64,000 nt of DNA. Source: Desulfogranum mediterraneum DSM 13871 (GTDB lineage: Bacteria; Desulfobacterota; Desulfobulbia; Desulfobulbales; Desulfobulbaceae). A program made the translations under genes and the position numbers. Shown in pieces: positions 32,133 through 41,848 of this stretch; position 1 is the first letter of the stretch, and each line of letters begins with the position of its first letter. Location: assembly GCF_000429965.1 (NCBI RefSeq), contig NZ_KE387007.1:188996-252995 (forward strand), in the 5' to 3' direction. The notes under the pieces were generated by a model. The model did no database searches, was not told the origin of the DNA, and was given only the letters and a program-made list of their open reading frames with translations.

Positions 32133-34097
32133 TTATGGGAGGGGAAGACGCAGGGTCAGGCGAGCAGGGCCATGGGGCGGCTGTTCGTGGATGAGGTCGC
32201 CGCCGTGCTGCTGCATCAGTAGTGTGCACTGCTCAAGGGAGGGCCAGGCCGGAGAAGGTTCCGGCCTGGCCGGGCTCCATTGGTCTGCCGAGTTGGTATG
32301 GAGGATATCGATGCAGGGGATCTCTGGATTGGAAAGACAACAGAGGCTGATACACTTCTGTGTCGTGGTGGTCTGAGCCGTGCAGCAGAGCCGGGCCAAC
32401 TGGACAAGGGTGAGGCAGACCAGGCGGAGGATGCCTGGGGGCATGGGCAGGGTCGGATTGTCTCTGTGGCTGAGTTGCAGGCTGATGGCCTGGGCCTGGA
32501 GCGGCTTTTCCAGCAGGCTGCGCAGTCCCTGGAAAAAGGCGTCGGCCTGGATGGCTTGCAGCTGGGGCGGCTCTGTCTGTTTGCTGAGCACCACCATGCT
32601 CCGGGCCAGGGAGGCGATCCTCTGTTCTTCTCTGAGCAGGTTGCCAAGGACCTTGTCAACCTCTGCCTGGCCATCTCGATTGTCTGAAAGGTCGATCAGC
32701 TGCTGGGTATAGTTGATGGTTCCGTTCACCAGGTTGGTGATGGTGCTGGCTGCCTCTGAACTGAGCGCTCCGGCAATGGAGTAGAGATAGTGCTCGGTAT
32801 CCAGCCGCTCACTCGTGCCTGGGGCAGGGGAGTGGTTCGCTGGAGAATTTCCGGGCTGTGGCAGCTGTCGCTGGGCCTGGTTCAGGGCGACGCCGAGTGT
32901 GTCCAGGTATTGGGGGGAGAACCCTTGTTCCAACGGGCTGTAGAGCAGGACGATTTTTTGGACCAGCCCCCCCAGCCGGAGGGGGATGGCGAGACAGGAG
33001 CCGGAACTCGGCTGGTTGCCCGGGATGCACTCCAGCTCTGCAGGGAGCAGGGAAAGGTCAAAGTCCTGCTGCACCATGCTCTTGCTTGCCAGACATTGCA
33101 GGGCCGGGGCGCAGATGGCCTCGCGCTGCTGGTCGCGCTGCAGCAGGCGGCGCAGAGGCGCCAGCTCATCTCCCCTGGAGCCGCAACTTCCATAGCAGGG
33201 GCGCAGCTGGCCCTGTCCATCCGCTTCAGCCAGCCAACAGTAGCAGAAGTCAGGGTTGGCTGTCAGGATGTTACAGAGCTCTTGCTGGTATTGCTCCGGC
33301 CCGGCACAGTGGTCGGCGAGTTCCAGGACGGCCTGCAGGGTGGCAAAGAGGTCGATCGCCCGGTCGTGCTCGGCAAGGAGTCCCCTGATCTGCACGACCA
33401 GGCGGTCCATGGAGATGGCCTTGGCTGAAGTCGGGCTCTGGTCCGGTCCGTATCTGGCCTGTTGAAACAGGCTGCAGAGGCGGGTCAATGGACGGCCCAG
33501 GGAGCGATTAATCGTAAAGAGGAGGCTGCAGCTGATCACGAACAGCAGGGCCAGGATGCCGATGATAAAGGAATGCAAACCCTGGAGAATGGCCTGGGTA
33601 TGGTCGCTGAGGGAGAGACGGAAGTCCTGAAGCCTCTGGGAGACGGTATTCAGCTTTTTGATCAGGGCAAGTTGGCTCTGGAGTGGGCGCGTTTTCTGAT
33701 CCTCCAGCTTCTGCAGATCGGTGAGTAGGGTGACCAGCTCGTTGCGGGAAACCAGGGAACTCTTGAGGGCGTCCTTGATCAGGATTGACTTGCGCAGGCT
33801 GTTGGTGCTGGTGTTGAGGGTGTTGAGCTCGTCCCTGAGCCGGCTGAGGTTCATCTGGGTATCGCTGACCAGGGACTCACTGATATATTTTTGCAGGGCC
33901 GTGTAGTTGAAGAGGAGGCGGTCGCTGGCCTCTACGGCCTGGCTGCACTGTTGGTAGAGCAGGTACTGGCGTGCGCCCAAGGCCAGGACGACCATGAAGA
34001 GGATAAAGATACAGCCTGTTACCGCCGGAAAGAAACGTTTCAGGGGCAGGGATGAGATGAGTTGAGTGAGCGAATGCTGGCTGGCGCGGCCCTCCAC
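32133..34097 (-). CDS. Degenerate histidine-kinase-like membrane protein (likely pseudokinase)
   Basis: A 654-aa protein. Helices at about 22-43 and 175-195 flank a four-helix periplasmic domain, then HAMP-like, GAF-like and DHp/ATPase-like regions. In the related kinase at 41826-43910 the DHp reads GVAHEINNPINGIINY. Here the aligned part is GALSSEAASTITNLVNGTINYTQQ, so the phospho-accepting His is gone. The N-box is replaced by LVCLTLVQLARLCC and the G-boxes are eroded, with only the LTLRLPLP end left. It is an intact long frame, so probably a kept non-catalytic regulator. It is the last gene of the ftsH-cytochrome operon. Confidence 0.8.
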   Translation of the reverse strand: MEGRASQHSLTQLISSLPLKRFFPAVTGCIFILFMVVLALGARQYLLYQQCSQAVEASDRLLFNYTALQKYISESLVSDTQMNLSRLRDELNTLNTSTNSLRKSILIKDALKSSLVSRNELVTLLTDLQKLEDQKTRPLQSQLALIKKLNTVSQRLQDFRLSLSDHTQAILQGLHSFIIGILALLFVISCSLLFTINRSLGRPLTRLCSLFQQARYGPDQSPTSAKAISMDRLVVQIRGLLAEHDRAIDLFATLQAVLELADHCAGPEQYQQELCNILTANPDFCYCWLAEADGQGQLRPCYGSCGSRGDELAPLRRLLQRDQQREAICAPALQCLASKSMVQQDFDLSLLPAELECIPGNQPSSGSCLAIPLRLGGLVQKIVLLYSPLEQGFSPQYLDTLGVALNQAQRQLPQPGNSPANHSPAPGTSERLDTEHYLYSIAGALSSEAASTITNLVNGTINYTQQLIDLSDNRDGQAEVDKVLGNLLREEQRIASLARSMVVLSKQTEPPQLQAIQADAFFQGLRSLLEKPLQAQAISLQLSHRDNPTLPMPPGILRLVCLTLVQLARLCCTAQTTTTQKCISLCCLSNPEIPCIDILHTNSADQWSPARPEPSPAWPSLEQCTLLMQQHGGDLIHEQPPHGPARLTLRLPLP

Positions 34098-34160
34098 AGT
34101 AACCTCCGGTTAGGGATGAGGGGGAAGAATCGCCACAGCGATCCTTCCCCGTCCAGAGCT

Positions 34161-35414
34161 TTATTTATCGCCTTTCCATTCATAGAGAATGGGCAGTCGA
34201 TAGAGGATGAAGCGGTAGACCATGAAGTAGATGGCAAAGACGGTGAGGGTTATCCAGACCTCCTGCCAGCGGGGGATCTCCTGGTAGAGCTTCCAGTTGA
34301 AGCAGATCAGGGCCGTGTTCAGCCGGTTCCAGACAATGCCTGCCACAGCGATGAAGGCGGCCAGACGGATGATCCCGGCCTTCTGGTTCTTCACCCCAAA
34401 GGAGAAGAGCAGCAGGGGCAGAACCACGCCCAGGCCCAGCTCAGCCAGGTAGTATTGACCCCAGCCGGTCAACAGGTAGATCCATTCGTTGTCGTGGGCG
34501 ATGGCCACCACTTTGATCACCAGGTAGGTGATCATTGCATAGGCACAACCCTTGCCCAGGCCGATGGTGATCCGGTCCAGGTTGCTCAGAAAACGGTCGT
34601 CACAGCGCCAGGTCATGAAATTTTTACACATGGTGCTGACAATGATCACCATGGAGAGCCCGGCAAAGATGGCGGAGCAGAAGAAGTGGATCCATATAAA
34701 GTTGGTCGAGATCCAGAGGGGATGGATCTTGGTGGGTGCATAGGTGAAGAGGGCACCCAGGGCTCCCTGGTGGAGGGTGGAGAGAATGATCCCGGCAATA
34801 GTCAGGCCAATGGTGATGGACTTGATCCAGCGCTTTCCCTTGAGCCAGCCGATCCACTCAAAGAGGGCGGGCAGGATCTCGGCGACCTGCACCGAGAGAT
34901 AGGTGGCCACATGCCAGGCCACCAGGAAGAGCACCGCTGCCGGTCCCAGGGAGACAAACATGGGGTAGGGGAGACGCCAGGGCATGCCCAGGTCAACCTC
35001 CAGGTAGATCACGGCAAAGAAGTAGCCCAACAGGCCGTTGAGCAGGGCCAGCCGTTCGATGGGTACGAAATCCTTGCGCCCGAAGATCTCCACCGTGGTG
35101 CCCAGGAGGAAGCCGGAGGCCGAGAGCGGCACCATCCCAAAGAGGCCGAATCCCAGGAAGAGCCCCCAGGGGTACTCATTGGAGGCGTTGGTGACCGTAT
35201 CCAGGCCGCCGAAGTAACGCATGATGGTCAGGGGGATCCCAATGGCCAGGATGATAAACAGCGCCCAGTTGACGGGATTGCGGACAATCATGGCCTTATA
35301 CTCTTCACGACTCAGGCCTAACCAGAGTTTGTCTTTCAGTGCCCAGGAAGAGCCGTCAACGCGCGCATGATCGTCGATGGGTATCTCCTGGGAAGTAGTA
35401 GCGATGGATTTCAT
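34161..35414 (-). CDS. NrfD/HybB-type quinol-oxidising membrane subunit
   Basis: A 417-aa protein with about ten membrane helices. HybB/HmcC-like signatures are visible: ILSTLHQGALGALF, WGQYYLAELGLGVVLPL and VWNRLNTALICFNW. These proteins carry a quinone site and pass electrons to or from the periplasmic ferredoxin subunit. Its ATG overlaps the ferredoxin stop by 4 bp (ATGA). With the cytochrome and ferredoxin it makes a three-part menaquinone:cytochrome c module, comparable to HybAB or Geobacter Cbc4 complexes. The direction of flow is not known. Confidence 0.9.
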   Translation of the reverse strand: MKSIATTSQEIPIDDHARVDGSSWALKDKLWLGLSREEYKAMIVRNPVNWALFIILAIGIPLTIMRYFGGLDTVTNASNEYPWGLFLGFGLFGMVPLSASGFLLGTTVEIFGRKDFVPIERLALLNGLLGYFFAVIYLEVDLGMPWRLPYPMFVSLGPAAVLFLVAWHVATYLSVQVAEILPALFEWIGWLKGKRWIKSITIGLTIAGIILSTLHQGALGALFTYAPTKIHPLWISTNFIWIHFFCSAIFAGLSMVIIVSTMCKNFMTWRCDDRFLSNLDRITIGLGKGCAYAMITYLVIKVVAIAHDNEWIYLLTGWGQYYLAELGLGVVLPLLLFSFGVKNQKAGIIRLAAFIAVAGIVWNRLNTALICFNWKLYQEIPRWQEVWITLTVFAIYFMVYRFILYRLPILYEWKGDK

Positions 35415-36352
35415 TTTTCAGCTTCCCCCTCTGTTTGCTGCTGTTTTTTTATGCCGTCTTTCCGTGTTGCCAGCAGATGAATACCTGCAAATAGGGCGGG
35501 CCAGATGGTCAGAACCATGGGAACAATAGACAGAAAATCTTTGACATAGTTAAGGATCGGTTCCTTGGGAACCGAGGTGTCGAAACCGGCCTCTTCAAAC
35601 TCCACCGGTGAGAGGTACATCCAGGCCGTGCCGCCGGCTTCGTGCTCGCCATAGATGTGATCCACGTAGCGGCCCTGGTTCTCGCGAATCCGCTGGCGGC
35701 CGACCCGGATCATCTCCTGGCGACGGCCGAAGGTCAGGGCCTCCTGGGGACAGGCCTCGACACATGCCGGCGGCTTGCCCTCTTTCAGGCGGGTATCGTA
35801 ACAGAAGATACACTTCATGATCCGCGGCTGAAAGGCGCTGGAGTACCTGAAGGTGGGGATGTAGAATGGGCAGGCCACCATACAGGTTCGGCAGCCGACG
35901 CAGACCTTGGGGTCATAGATAACTGCGCCCTCGGGGGTCTTGGTGTAGGCGTTGACAAAGCAGGAGGTCAGGCAGGCGGGCTCCTGGCAATGGTTGCACT
36001 GGACCTTGTGAAAGAGCGGGTGGTCCAGGCCGGGAACCTCGTACCTGTTGACCACGGTGTAACGGGTCTCATCGGTGCGCCGTTTCTGGCCATGATGCAG
36101 TTCGTCAAAGACCGAAAAGTCGTTAAAGGGCTTTTCCGGGAGCGGCAGCTGTTGTTCTTCGTTACAGGCGGCTTCACAGCTTCGGCAGCCGACGCAGCGG
36201 GAAAGATCGACCAGCACGCCCATGGAATCAGGGTAGCCTTCAAAGGTGGCCGCCTTGGCCTCCGGGCTCCGGCTCAGGGAAACGGCAGCAGCAGAACCGG
36301 CGAGACTCCCTTTGAGGAAGGTCCTGCGATTAAGTAATTTCTTGATTTTCAT
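35411..36352 (-). CDS. HybA-like periplasmic ferredoxin, Tat-exported
   Basis: A 313-aa protein. The N-terminal Tat signal is RRTFLKGSLAGSAAAVSLS. Four [4Fe-4S] cluster motifs can be read: CVGCRSCEAAC, CNHCQEPACLTSC, CVGCRTCMVAC and CIFCYDTR with CVEAC. A single hydrophobic helix near 285-302 (VPMVLTIWPALFAGIHLLA) anchors it in the membrane, as in HybA. It would wire the NrfD/HybB-like subunit to the cytochrome. It is 42 bp downstream of the cytochrome gene. Confidence 0.93.
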   Translation of the reverse strand: MKIKKLLNRRTFLKGSLAGSAAAVSLSRSPEAKAATFEGYPDSMGVLVDLSRCVGCRSCEAACNEEQQLPLPEKPFNDFSVFDELHHGQKRRTDETRYTVVNRYEVPGLDHPLFHKVQCNHCQEPACLTSCFVNAYTKTPEGAVIYDPKVCVGCRTCMVACPFYIPTFRYSSAFQPRIMKCIFCYDTRLKEGKPPACVEACPQEALTFGRRQEMIRVGRQRIRENQGRYVDHIYGEHEAGGTAWMYLSPVEFEEAGFDTSVPKEPILNYVKDFLSIVPMVLTIWPALFAGIHLLATRKDGIKKQQQTEGEAEK

Positions 36353-36394
36353 TGAATGTCACCACGGTTGTTATTTTCAGGGTCTTGCCTGTTC

Positions 36395-36925
36395 TTATTG
36401 GTGGGTGTCATGGCCGGACTCGTTCTCCGCTGGGACAATGGAGACTTTGAACAGCTGTTCACCTCGTTTTGTCAGTGCGTGGCAATCCTGACAACCGGTT
36501 GGGCCTCCCTGTTGTTGATGGCATCCCAGACAGTTCAGGTGATAGGCGCCTTTCAGGCCAGGTTTGTCGATGTGATACAACTCCGGCTGATTGCGCTCTT
36601 TCAAGTCTTCCGGGTAAAAACGCTTGGCCGAGTGACATGCTTCACAGGAGATACTCTCTGTCTCTGTCGACTGGGCGTGGCAGCGCAGGCAGTTGGGGTC
36701 GACAGGTTGCTGACCGGTGGTGTGATGGTGGCATTCGACACAATCCGCCATCTCGACATGGAGGGCATGGTCAAAGGAAACCGGTTGGTACAGCTCCGCA
36801 AGCGACTCGATCTCCACGCTTTCCGGGGCATCATCGGCATCCAGGGCAAAGGTTTGATTGGGGTACAGGGCACCAATAGCCATCAGGGCCATGATGGATA
36901 GAGCTGCCATGAATGTACAGCGCAT
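36395..36925 (-). CDS. Pentahaem c-type cytochrome (class III-like)
   Basis: A 176-aa periplasmic protein with a signal peptide (LSIMALMAIGALYPNQTFA). It has five CXXCH haem sites: CVECH, CLRCH, CEACH, CLGCH and CQDCH. SFDHALHVEMADCVECHHH is the usual start of cytochrome c3-type domains. A GGAGGAATTCC site precedes the ATG. It should be the soluble redox partner of the adjacent ferredoxin/quinol module. The last 30 residues are polar and carry no haem site. Confidence 0.93.
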   Translation of the reverse strand: MRCTFMAALSIMALMAIGALYPNQTFALDADDAPESVEIESLAELYQPVSFDHALHVEMADCVECHHHTTGQQPVDPNCLRCHAQSTETESISCEACHSAKRFYPEDLKERNQPELYHIDKPGLKGAYHLNCLGCHQQQGGPTGCQDCHALTKRGEQLFKVSIVPAENESGHDTHQ

Positions 36926-36957
36926 TGGAATTCCTCCAGCTTGTTAAAGTGATATAT

Positions 36958-38790
36958 TCAAGGAGTTGGGTGTTCACTCCTTATCCCGCATAGTCTCCGT
37001 TCCATCTCCTGCTCCCGCAGATAACTGCGAAAGACGATGTCCGCCTCTTCGGCGTCCATGGTCTCGTTGAGCAGGAGGACTTCGGCAAATTTATGAAGAA
37101 ACTTATTGTGTTGGTTCAGCAACTCATAGGTGGTCTCGTAACAGTCGTGGAGGATCCGGTTGACTTCCTGGTCAAGCCGTTGGGCTGTCATCTCGCTGTA
37201 GGGTTTGAACTGGCCGCCCTCCTGGAGGAATCCTTCCTGCTCATGGCGAAAGGCCACCGGGCCGATGGCTTCGCTCATCCCCCACTCGCAGACGATCCGG
37301 CTGGCAATATCGGTGGCGATGTTGATGTCGTTGCTGGCACCGGTGGTCAGGCGATTAAAGACCAGTGATTCGGCGGCCCGGCCGCCCAGAAGGGTCTTGA
37401 TCCGGTTGAGGAGGTAGGTCTGAGAGTAGGTGTGCCGGTCGTCCAGGGGCAGCTGCTGGGTGACGCCCATGGCCCTGCCCCTGGGAATGATGGTGATCTT
37501 GTGGAGAGGATCGGTTTCATCCAGCATCAGGCCGACTATGGCATGACCGGCCTCGTGGTAGGCGGTGATCCTGCGGTCCTGCTCGCTGACTACGATGGAT
37601 TTGCGGGCAATCCCCATGATAATCTTGTCTTTGGCCTCTTCAAAGTCATCCATCTCGATGGAGGCCTTGTTGTGTCTGCCGGCCATCAGGGCGGCCTCGT
37701 TGACCAGGTTGGCGATGTCGGCACCACTGAATCCCGGGATGGAACGGGCAATGGTGGTCAGGTCGGTTTCCGGATCCACGGCAACATTCTGGGCATGGAC
37801 CTGGAGGATCTTGCTGCGTCCCTTCAGGTCAGGCAGGCCGATGGTGATTTGGCGGTCAAAGCGGCCCGGTCTGAGCAGGGCCGGATCCAGGACATCGGGC
37901 CGGTTGGTGGCGGCCACCACGATGACCACCTCATCGGAGCTGAAGCCATCCATCTCCACCAGCAGGGCGTTGAGGGTCTGCTCCCGTTCATCACTGGCGC
38001 CGCTGGAGGCGTTGCCGCTTCTCTTGCCGCCAATGGCGTCAATCTCATCGATAAAGATGATGCAGGGCGCGCTTTTCTTGGCCTCTGCAAAGAGTTCCCG
38101 TACCCGGGAGGCCCCGACCCCGACAAACATCTCCACAAAGTCTGAGCCGCCCAGGGAGAAGAAGGAGACCGAAGCCTCGCCGGCAATGGCCTTGGCCAGC
38201 AGGGTCTTGCCTGTACCGGGAGGGCCCTGGAGCAGCACCCCCTTGGGGAGCTTTGCCCCGAGTTTGGAGTATTTTTCCGGTAGCTTGAGGAACTCGATGA
38301 TCTCCTGGAGTTCTACCTTGGCCTCGGCGATGCCGGCCACATCGGCAAAGGTTACCCGCTGGCTGTGCACCGGGGTAAAGCGGGATCGTTCCCCCAGGCC
38401 GAGGCCGGATCTCTGCCCCAGTTTACGGCGATGAAAGATCAACCAGAGAGCATAGAGGATGGAGATCGGCAGCAGTACCTTGAAGAAGGTGATTGTGCCC
38501 GTTTCTGCGGCAGGTTCTGCGCTGATCTCCACCTCTTGTTCCTGGAGCAGGGGCAAGAGGCCGCCCAGGTCAGGACTGTAGGAGCTGAAGGCGCGGCCGA
38601 TCCGGTCTGTGCCGGTGATCTCGGCACCGCGTAGGTGGACCTTGGCGATGTTGCCCTGGCGGAGTTCCAGCAGGAAGGTGGAGTAGCTCTGGGTCGGGGG
38701 GGTCGTTTCCCGGAGATAGACGTTGTAGCCAAGGAGGAGGAAAGCGGCCAGGGTGATGATCAGCAGGCCGAGTTGGATCTGATTTTTCAT
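36958..38790 (-). CDS. ftsH: FtsH-type membrane AAA+ zinc protease
   Basis: A 610-aa protein. Two helices (about 5-24 and 100-120) flank a periplasmic domain. The AAA module has Walker [14 protein letters not shown], Walker [13 protein letters not shown], and the second region of homology ending RPGRFDRQI. The protease has HEAGH and a distal Asp region. FtsH degrades damaged or unassembled membrane proteins. The start at MKNQIQL is chosen because the 62 upstream codons are low-quality and the helix begins there. Its place before a quinol-cytochrome module, behind a sigma54 promoter, is unusual. It may be a dedicated paralogue. Confidence 0.93.
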   Translation of the reverse strand: MKNQIQLGLLIITLAAFLLLGYNVYLRETTPPTQSYSTFLLELRQGNIAKVHLRGAEITGTDRIGRAFSSYSPDLGGLLPLLQEQEVEISAEPAAETGTITFFKVLLPISILYALWLIFHRRKLGQRSGLGLGERSRFTPVHSQRVTFADVAGIAEAKVELQEIIEFLKLPEKYSKLGAKLPKGVLLQGPPGTGKTLLAKAIAGEASVSFFSLGGSDFVEMFVGVGASRVRELFAEAKKSAPCIIFIDEIDAIGGKRSGNASSGASDEREQTLNALLVEMDGFSSDEVVIVVAATNRPDVLDPALLRPGRFDRQITIGLPDLKGRSKILQVHAQNVAVDPETDLTTIARSIPGFSGADIANLVNEAALMAGRHNKASIEMDDFEEAKDKIIMGIARKSIVVSEQDRRITAYHEAGHAIVGLMLDETDPLHKITIIPRGRAMGVTQQLPLDDRHTYSQTYLLNRIKTLLGGRAAESLVFNRLTTGASNDINIATDIASRIVCEWGMSEAIGPVAFRHEQEGFLQEGGQFKPYSEMTAQRLDQEVNRILHDCYETTYELLNQHNKFLHKFAEVLLLNETMDAEEADIVFRSYLREQEMERRLCGIRSEHPTP

Positions 38791-39006
38791 GCTGTCCTGC
38801 CAGGGGGAGAGCAGCCATGGGGCTGGCCGAGGGGGCCTGATGTGGAGGGGGGGACCTGTCCCGGAACACCTGAGCGAAATGCAGAAGAAGGCTGCTTTGC
38901 TGTCGGCTCTGGATGGAGAATCTGCATGATAAAGGTCTGCTCGGCTCGAGGTGATGATCCCTGGAAAGCGGCTCAATGATGGTGTGTTCGGCTTGCCTGG
39001 GCTGTT

Positions 39007-39021
39007 GCACAGGCAGTGCCA
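39007..39021 (-). promoter_or_regulatory. Sigma54 (-24/-12) promoter before ftsH
   Basis: On the minus strand: TGGCAC-TGCCT-GTGC, with correct GG-GC separation. It would give a leader of about 205 nt before ftsH. The region 38791-39006 shows no other gene. The inverted-repeat boxes at 39208-39261 lie about 190-255 bp upstream. Confidence 0.82.
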
Positions 39022-39207
39022 TCAGGGGAAAGTTGTGGTATTTTTTTTAACCATTTGAAATCATAAGGTTTTATCGATGGCGATACCAGGGCTTTTGCGA
39101 GCCCCTGCTGGAGAGAAGCGTGCGTCGGCGGGAGGTCGTGTCTTCTAGTACTTTGTTTTTTCGGGATTTTTCAGGTGGCAGGGGCGGGGGGGGGGAGGAT
39201 TGACACC

Positions 39208-39261
39208 TGATCCCACACAAGTGTGCCATTGCAACACTTGTGTGGGATCAGAAGTGTTGCA
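39208..39261. promoter_or_regulatory. Inverted-repeat operator with GTGTTGCA boxes upstream of ftsH
   Basis: TGATCCCACACAAGTGT (39208-39224) and ACACTTGTGTGGGATCA (39234-39250) are perfect 17-bp arms. Boxes TGCAACACTT (39230-39239) and AAGTGTTGCA (39252-39261) match those at 31.8 and 43.9 kb. It begins a few bases after the regulator gene's stop. There is no T-run, so it is more likely a binding site than a terminator. Confidence 0.78.
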
Positions 39262-39266
39262 ATGGT

Positions 39267-41063
39267 TCAGGCCTCCAGTTGGGAGAGGTCCAGGTTGAAC
39301 TCTTTGATTTTACGGTACAGGGTTGTCCGGTCAATCTGCAGCAGGCGTGCGGCCTTGGCCTTGTTGCCTCCGGTTTTTCTGAGGGTGTCCAGGATTCGTT
39401 CCTCCATGGACAGGGGGGCTGTTGGTGGGGGGGCAGGAACGGCCATGGCATGGTTGGCATGGTCCGGCTGCGGTGCTGAAGGTTGGGGGGCGTACGGGGT
39501 AAAGTCGATCACCTCGGCAGGGAGTTCCCTGGTTGAAATGGAGGGGCCGTTACAGAGGACACAGGCGCGTTCCATCACGTGTTGGAGTTCACGAACATTG
39601 CCTGGCCAGGGGTAGCGCATTATCTCCTGGATGGCCTGGTCGGAGATGCCGTTGATGGACTTGCCTATCTTCTGGGCGATCTTTTCGATGAAATGTCGAG
39701 CCAGGAGGATGATATCCCGTCCCCGTTCCCTTAAGGGGGGCAGCATGACTTCGATGACCCGTAGCCGGAAGTAGAGGTCTTCCCTGAATTCCCCGGATCG
39801 CACCTTTTCCTTGAGATCCACGTTGGTGGCGGTGATGACCCGCACATCGACCTTGATCGGCGTATCCTGGCCCACCGGGTAAAAGGTGGACTCCTGGAGA
39901 AAGCGGAGCAGGCGAAGCTGCATCATGGAGGAGATGTCGCCGATCTCGTCTAGAAAGAGGGTGCCGCCGTCGGCCTGGAGGATGCGGCCCATCCGGTCGC
40001 GGTCGGCTCCGGTGAACGAGCCTTTGCGGTGGCCGAAGAGTTCGCTCTCCAGGAGGTTCTCCGGGATTGCCGTACAGTCCACCTTGACCAGTGGTCTGTT
40101 CTTGCGGTGACTCTCCAGGTGGAGGGCTTCGGCGGTGAGTTCCTTGCCTGTGCCGGATTCACCGGTGATCAGGGTGGTGATATCCACCTTGCCCACATTT
40201 TCGATCATGGTGTAGGCTGCCTGCATCACTTCGCTTTCGCCGATGAATCCATGGAAAAAACGGCGTTTGCCCATGGCCTGGAGGCCGGGGTTGGTCATGT
40301 CCCGGATGACCAGCACGGCACCATCAGGGCTGCCTGCGGTTCCGTGCAGAGGAGAGGTGCAGACCGAGAGTACCTTGCTCTGGTTGGCGGAGGTGGTACA
40401 TTCCAGGCGATGTTGGGTGATCTCTACCCCGCTCTTTAAGACCTGGAGCAGGTCGTTTTTCAGGGCAGTGTACTCCTCCCTTGCACAGAGGGCGGCCAGG
40501 GTGAAGTTATCCATCTGCTCGGGGTGGAGCTCGTTGAACAGCAGCCTGGCAGCAGGGTTCATATCCATGATCTGGAGGTTGGCATCCACGGTGACGATGC
40601 TGTCGGTGACGCTCTTGAACACGGTCTCTAAAAAAATCCGGTAGTGTTCTTTTTCCTGTTCCGCCGTCTTGCGGGCCTGCTCCAGGTGCTGCTGGTGGAG
40701 GGCCAGCCTGGCGGTCTTGAGTAAGGTTTCCTTTTCAACGGGTTTCGGGATGTAGTCAAAGGCGCCCAGGCGGACCGCCTCGGCGGCGGTCTCGACATTG
40801 GGGTAACCGGTGATCATGACCACCGGGCAGTCAAGGCCCTTTTCCCGGATAGAGCGGAGGAAGTCGATTCCGGAGCTGCCTCCCAGGACGATATCGCTGA
40901 TGATCAGGTCAAAGCGCTGGCTATTGATGGCCTCGATTGCCTCGGTGTAGGAGGCTGCGGTGATCACCGGGGAGTAGCCCTGGTTACGCAGAAAAAATTG
41001 AAAGGTGTCGCGAAGACTTTCCTCGTCGTCAATGACCAGGATGGCAGGTTGTTGGTCGGGCAT
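39267..41063 (-). CDS. NtrC-type sigma54 response regulator with an internal PAS domain
   Basis: A 598-aa protein. Receiver: DDE near 12-14 and phospho-Asp57 (LIISDIVLGG). PAS at about 145-260. AAA+ sigma54 domain with Walker A GESGTGKE, a GSFTGA loop (usual GAFTGA) and DEIGDISSMMQLRLLRFLQE. Fis-type helix-turn-helix at the end (NKAKAARLLQIDRTTLYRKI). REC-PAS-AAA-HTH is a less common order. It is the third gene after the kinase and PAS protein. The GTGTTGCA boxes beside two sigma54 promoters are likely its sites (inference). Confidence 0.93.
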   Translation of the reverse strand: MPDQQPAILVIDDEESLRDTFQFFLRNQGYSPVITAASYTEAIEAINSQRFDLIISDIVLGGSSGIDFLRSIREKGLDCPVVMITGYPNVETAAEAVRLGAFDYIPKPVEKETLLKTARLALHQQHLEQARKTAEQEKEHYRIFLETVFKSVTDSIVTVDANLQIMDMNPAARLLFNELHPEQMDNFTLAALCAREEYTALKNDLLQVLKSGVEITQHRLECTTSANQSKVLSVCTSPLHGTAGSPDGAVLVIRDMTNPGLQAMGKRRFFHGFIGESEVMQAAYTMIENVGKVDITTLITGESGTGKELTAEALHLESHRKNRPLVKVDCTAIPENLLESELFGHRKGSFTGADRDRMGRILQADGGTLFLDEIGDISSMMQLRLLRFLQESTFYPVGQDTPIKVDVRVITATNVDLKEKVRSGEFREDLYFRLRVIEVMLPPLRERGRDIILLARHFIEKIAQKIGKSINGISDQAIQEIMRYPWPGNVRELQHVMERACVLCNGPSISTRELPAEVIDFTPYAPQPSAPQPDHANHAMAVPAPPPTAPLSMEERILDTLRKTGGNKAKAARLLQIDRTTLYRKIKEFNLDLSQLEA

Positions 41064-41092
41064 GGTGGGCTCCTTGCAGCCGGAGGGGCGCG

Positions 41093-41848
41093 TTAACGGA
41101 AGGTGGTGAGGTCTCGGAAGACGACCACTGCGCCGGTAAAAATTTTATTTTCGATGATGGGGGTACTGATGTATTCCACCGGAAAGCCGACCCCGTCCTT
41201 GGTCCAGAACAGCTCGTCGGATCCGAAGTGGACCTTGCCGTCCTGGTAGGCCTGGTGAATGGGGCACTCGTCAACGGGATAGGGTGTGCCGTTGGTGTGG
41301 CTGTGGTGGACCAGGTCGTGGTGGGATTTACCGATGAGATCTGCCGGCGCCCAGCCCAGCATGATCGAGGCGGCCTTGTTGACAAAGGTCACGTTGCCCT
41401 CGGCATCCAGGCCAAAGATACCCTCTCCCGCCGAATCCAGGATAAGTTCCATCTGGTGTTTTATTTTTTTTGTTTCTGCTTCAGCCTGAATGCGTTCGGC
41501 AATTTCCCGGTTCAGGGAGGCGTTGGCCACCGATATCTCAAAGGTCCGTCGTTCCACCCGTTCCTCCAGATCATGGGTGGTGACGGTCAGGGAGGCGTTG
41601 GCCGACTCCAGCTCCTGCTCAACGGCGTGGATCGCTGCAGCCTGGGATTGGCGGTAGCCGTTGAAGAGCAGAAACACTACAATGAAGAGCAGTCCCATGG
41701 TCAATGCCGAGAGCAGGGCGTAGGGTAAGCGCTTGCCGCCGGCGATCATGCCGCTGTGGAGGAGTTGTTGGTCCATATGGAAGAGGGCCAGGGCGGCTAG
41801 GGAGAAGACCGCGACCAACTGGAGGCTAATTTTTAACTGAGTCGACAT
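41093..41848 (-). CDS. Membrane PAS protein without an output domain
   Basis: A 251-aa protein. Helices at about 8-26 and 41-62, a coiled coil (75-130: LESANASLTVTTHDLEERVE) and one PAS domain to the end (LILDSAGEGIFGLDAEGNVT, DELFWTKDGVGFPVEY, GAVVVFRDLTTFR). There is no kinase, cyclase or DNA-binding domain. Its start overlaps the upstream kinase stop by 23 bp. Because that kinase has no membrane segment, the two may work as a split sensor (inference). Confidence 0.87.
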   Translation of the reverse strand: MSTQLKISLQLVAVFSLAALALFHMDQQLLHSGMIAGGKRLPYALLSALTMGLLFIVVFLLFNGYRQSQAAAIHAVEQELESANASLTVTTHDLEERVERRTFEISVANASLNREIAERIQAEAETKKIKHQMELILDSAGEGIFGLDAEGNVTFVNKAASIMLGWAPADLIGKSHHDLVHHSHTNGTPYPVDECPIHQAYQDGKVHFGSDELFWTKDGVGFPVEYISTPIIENKIFTGAVVVFRDLTTFR

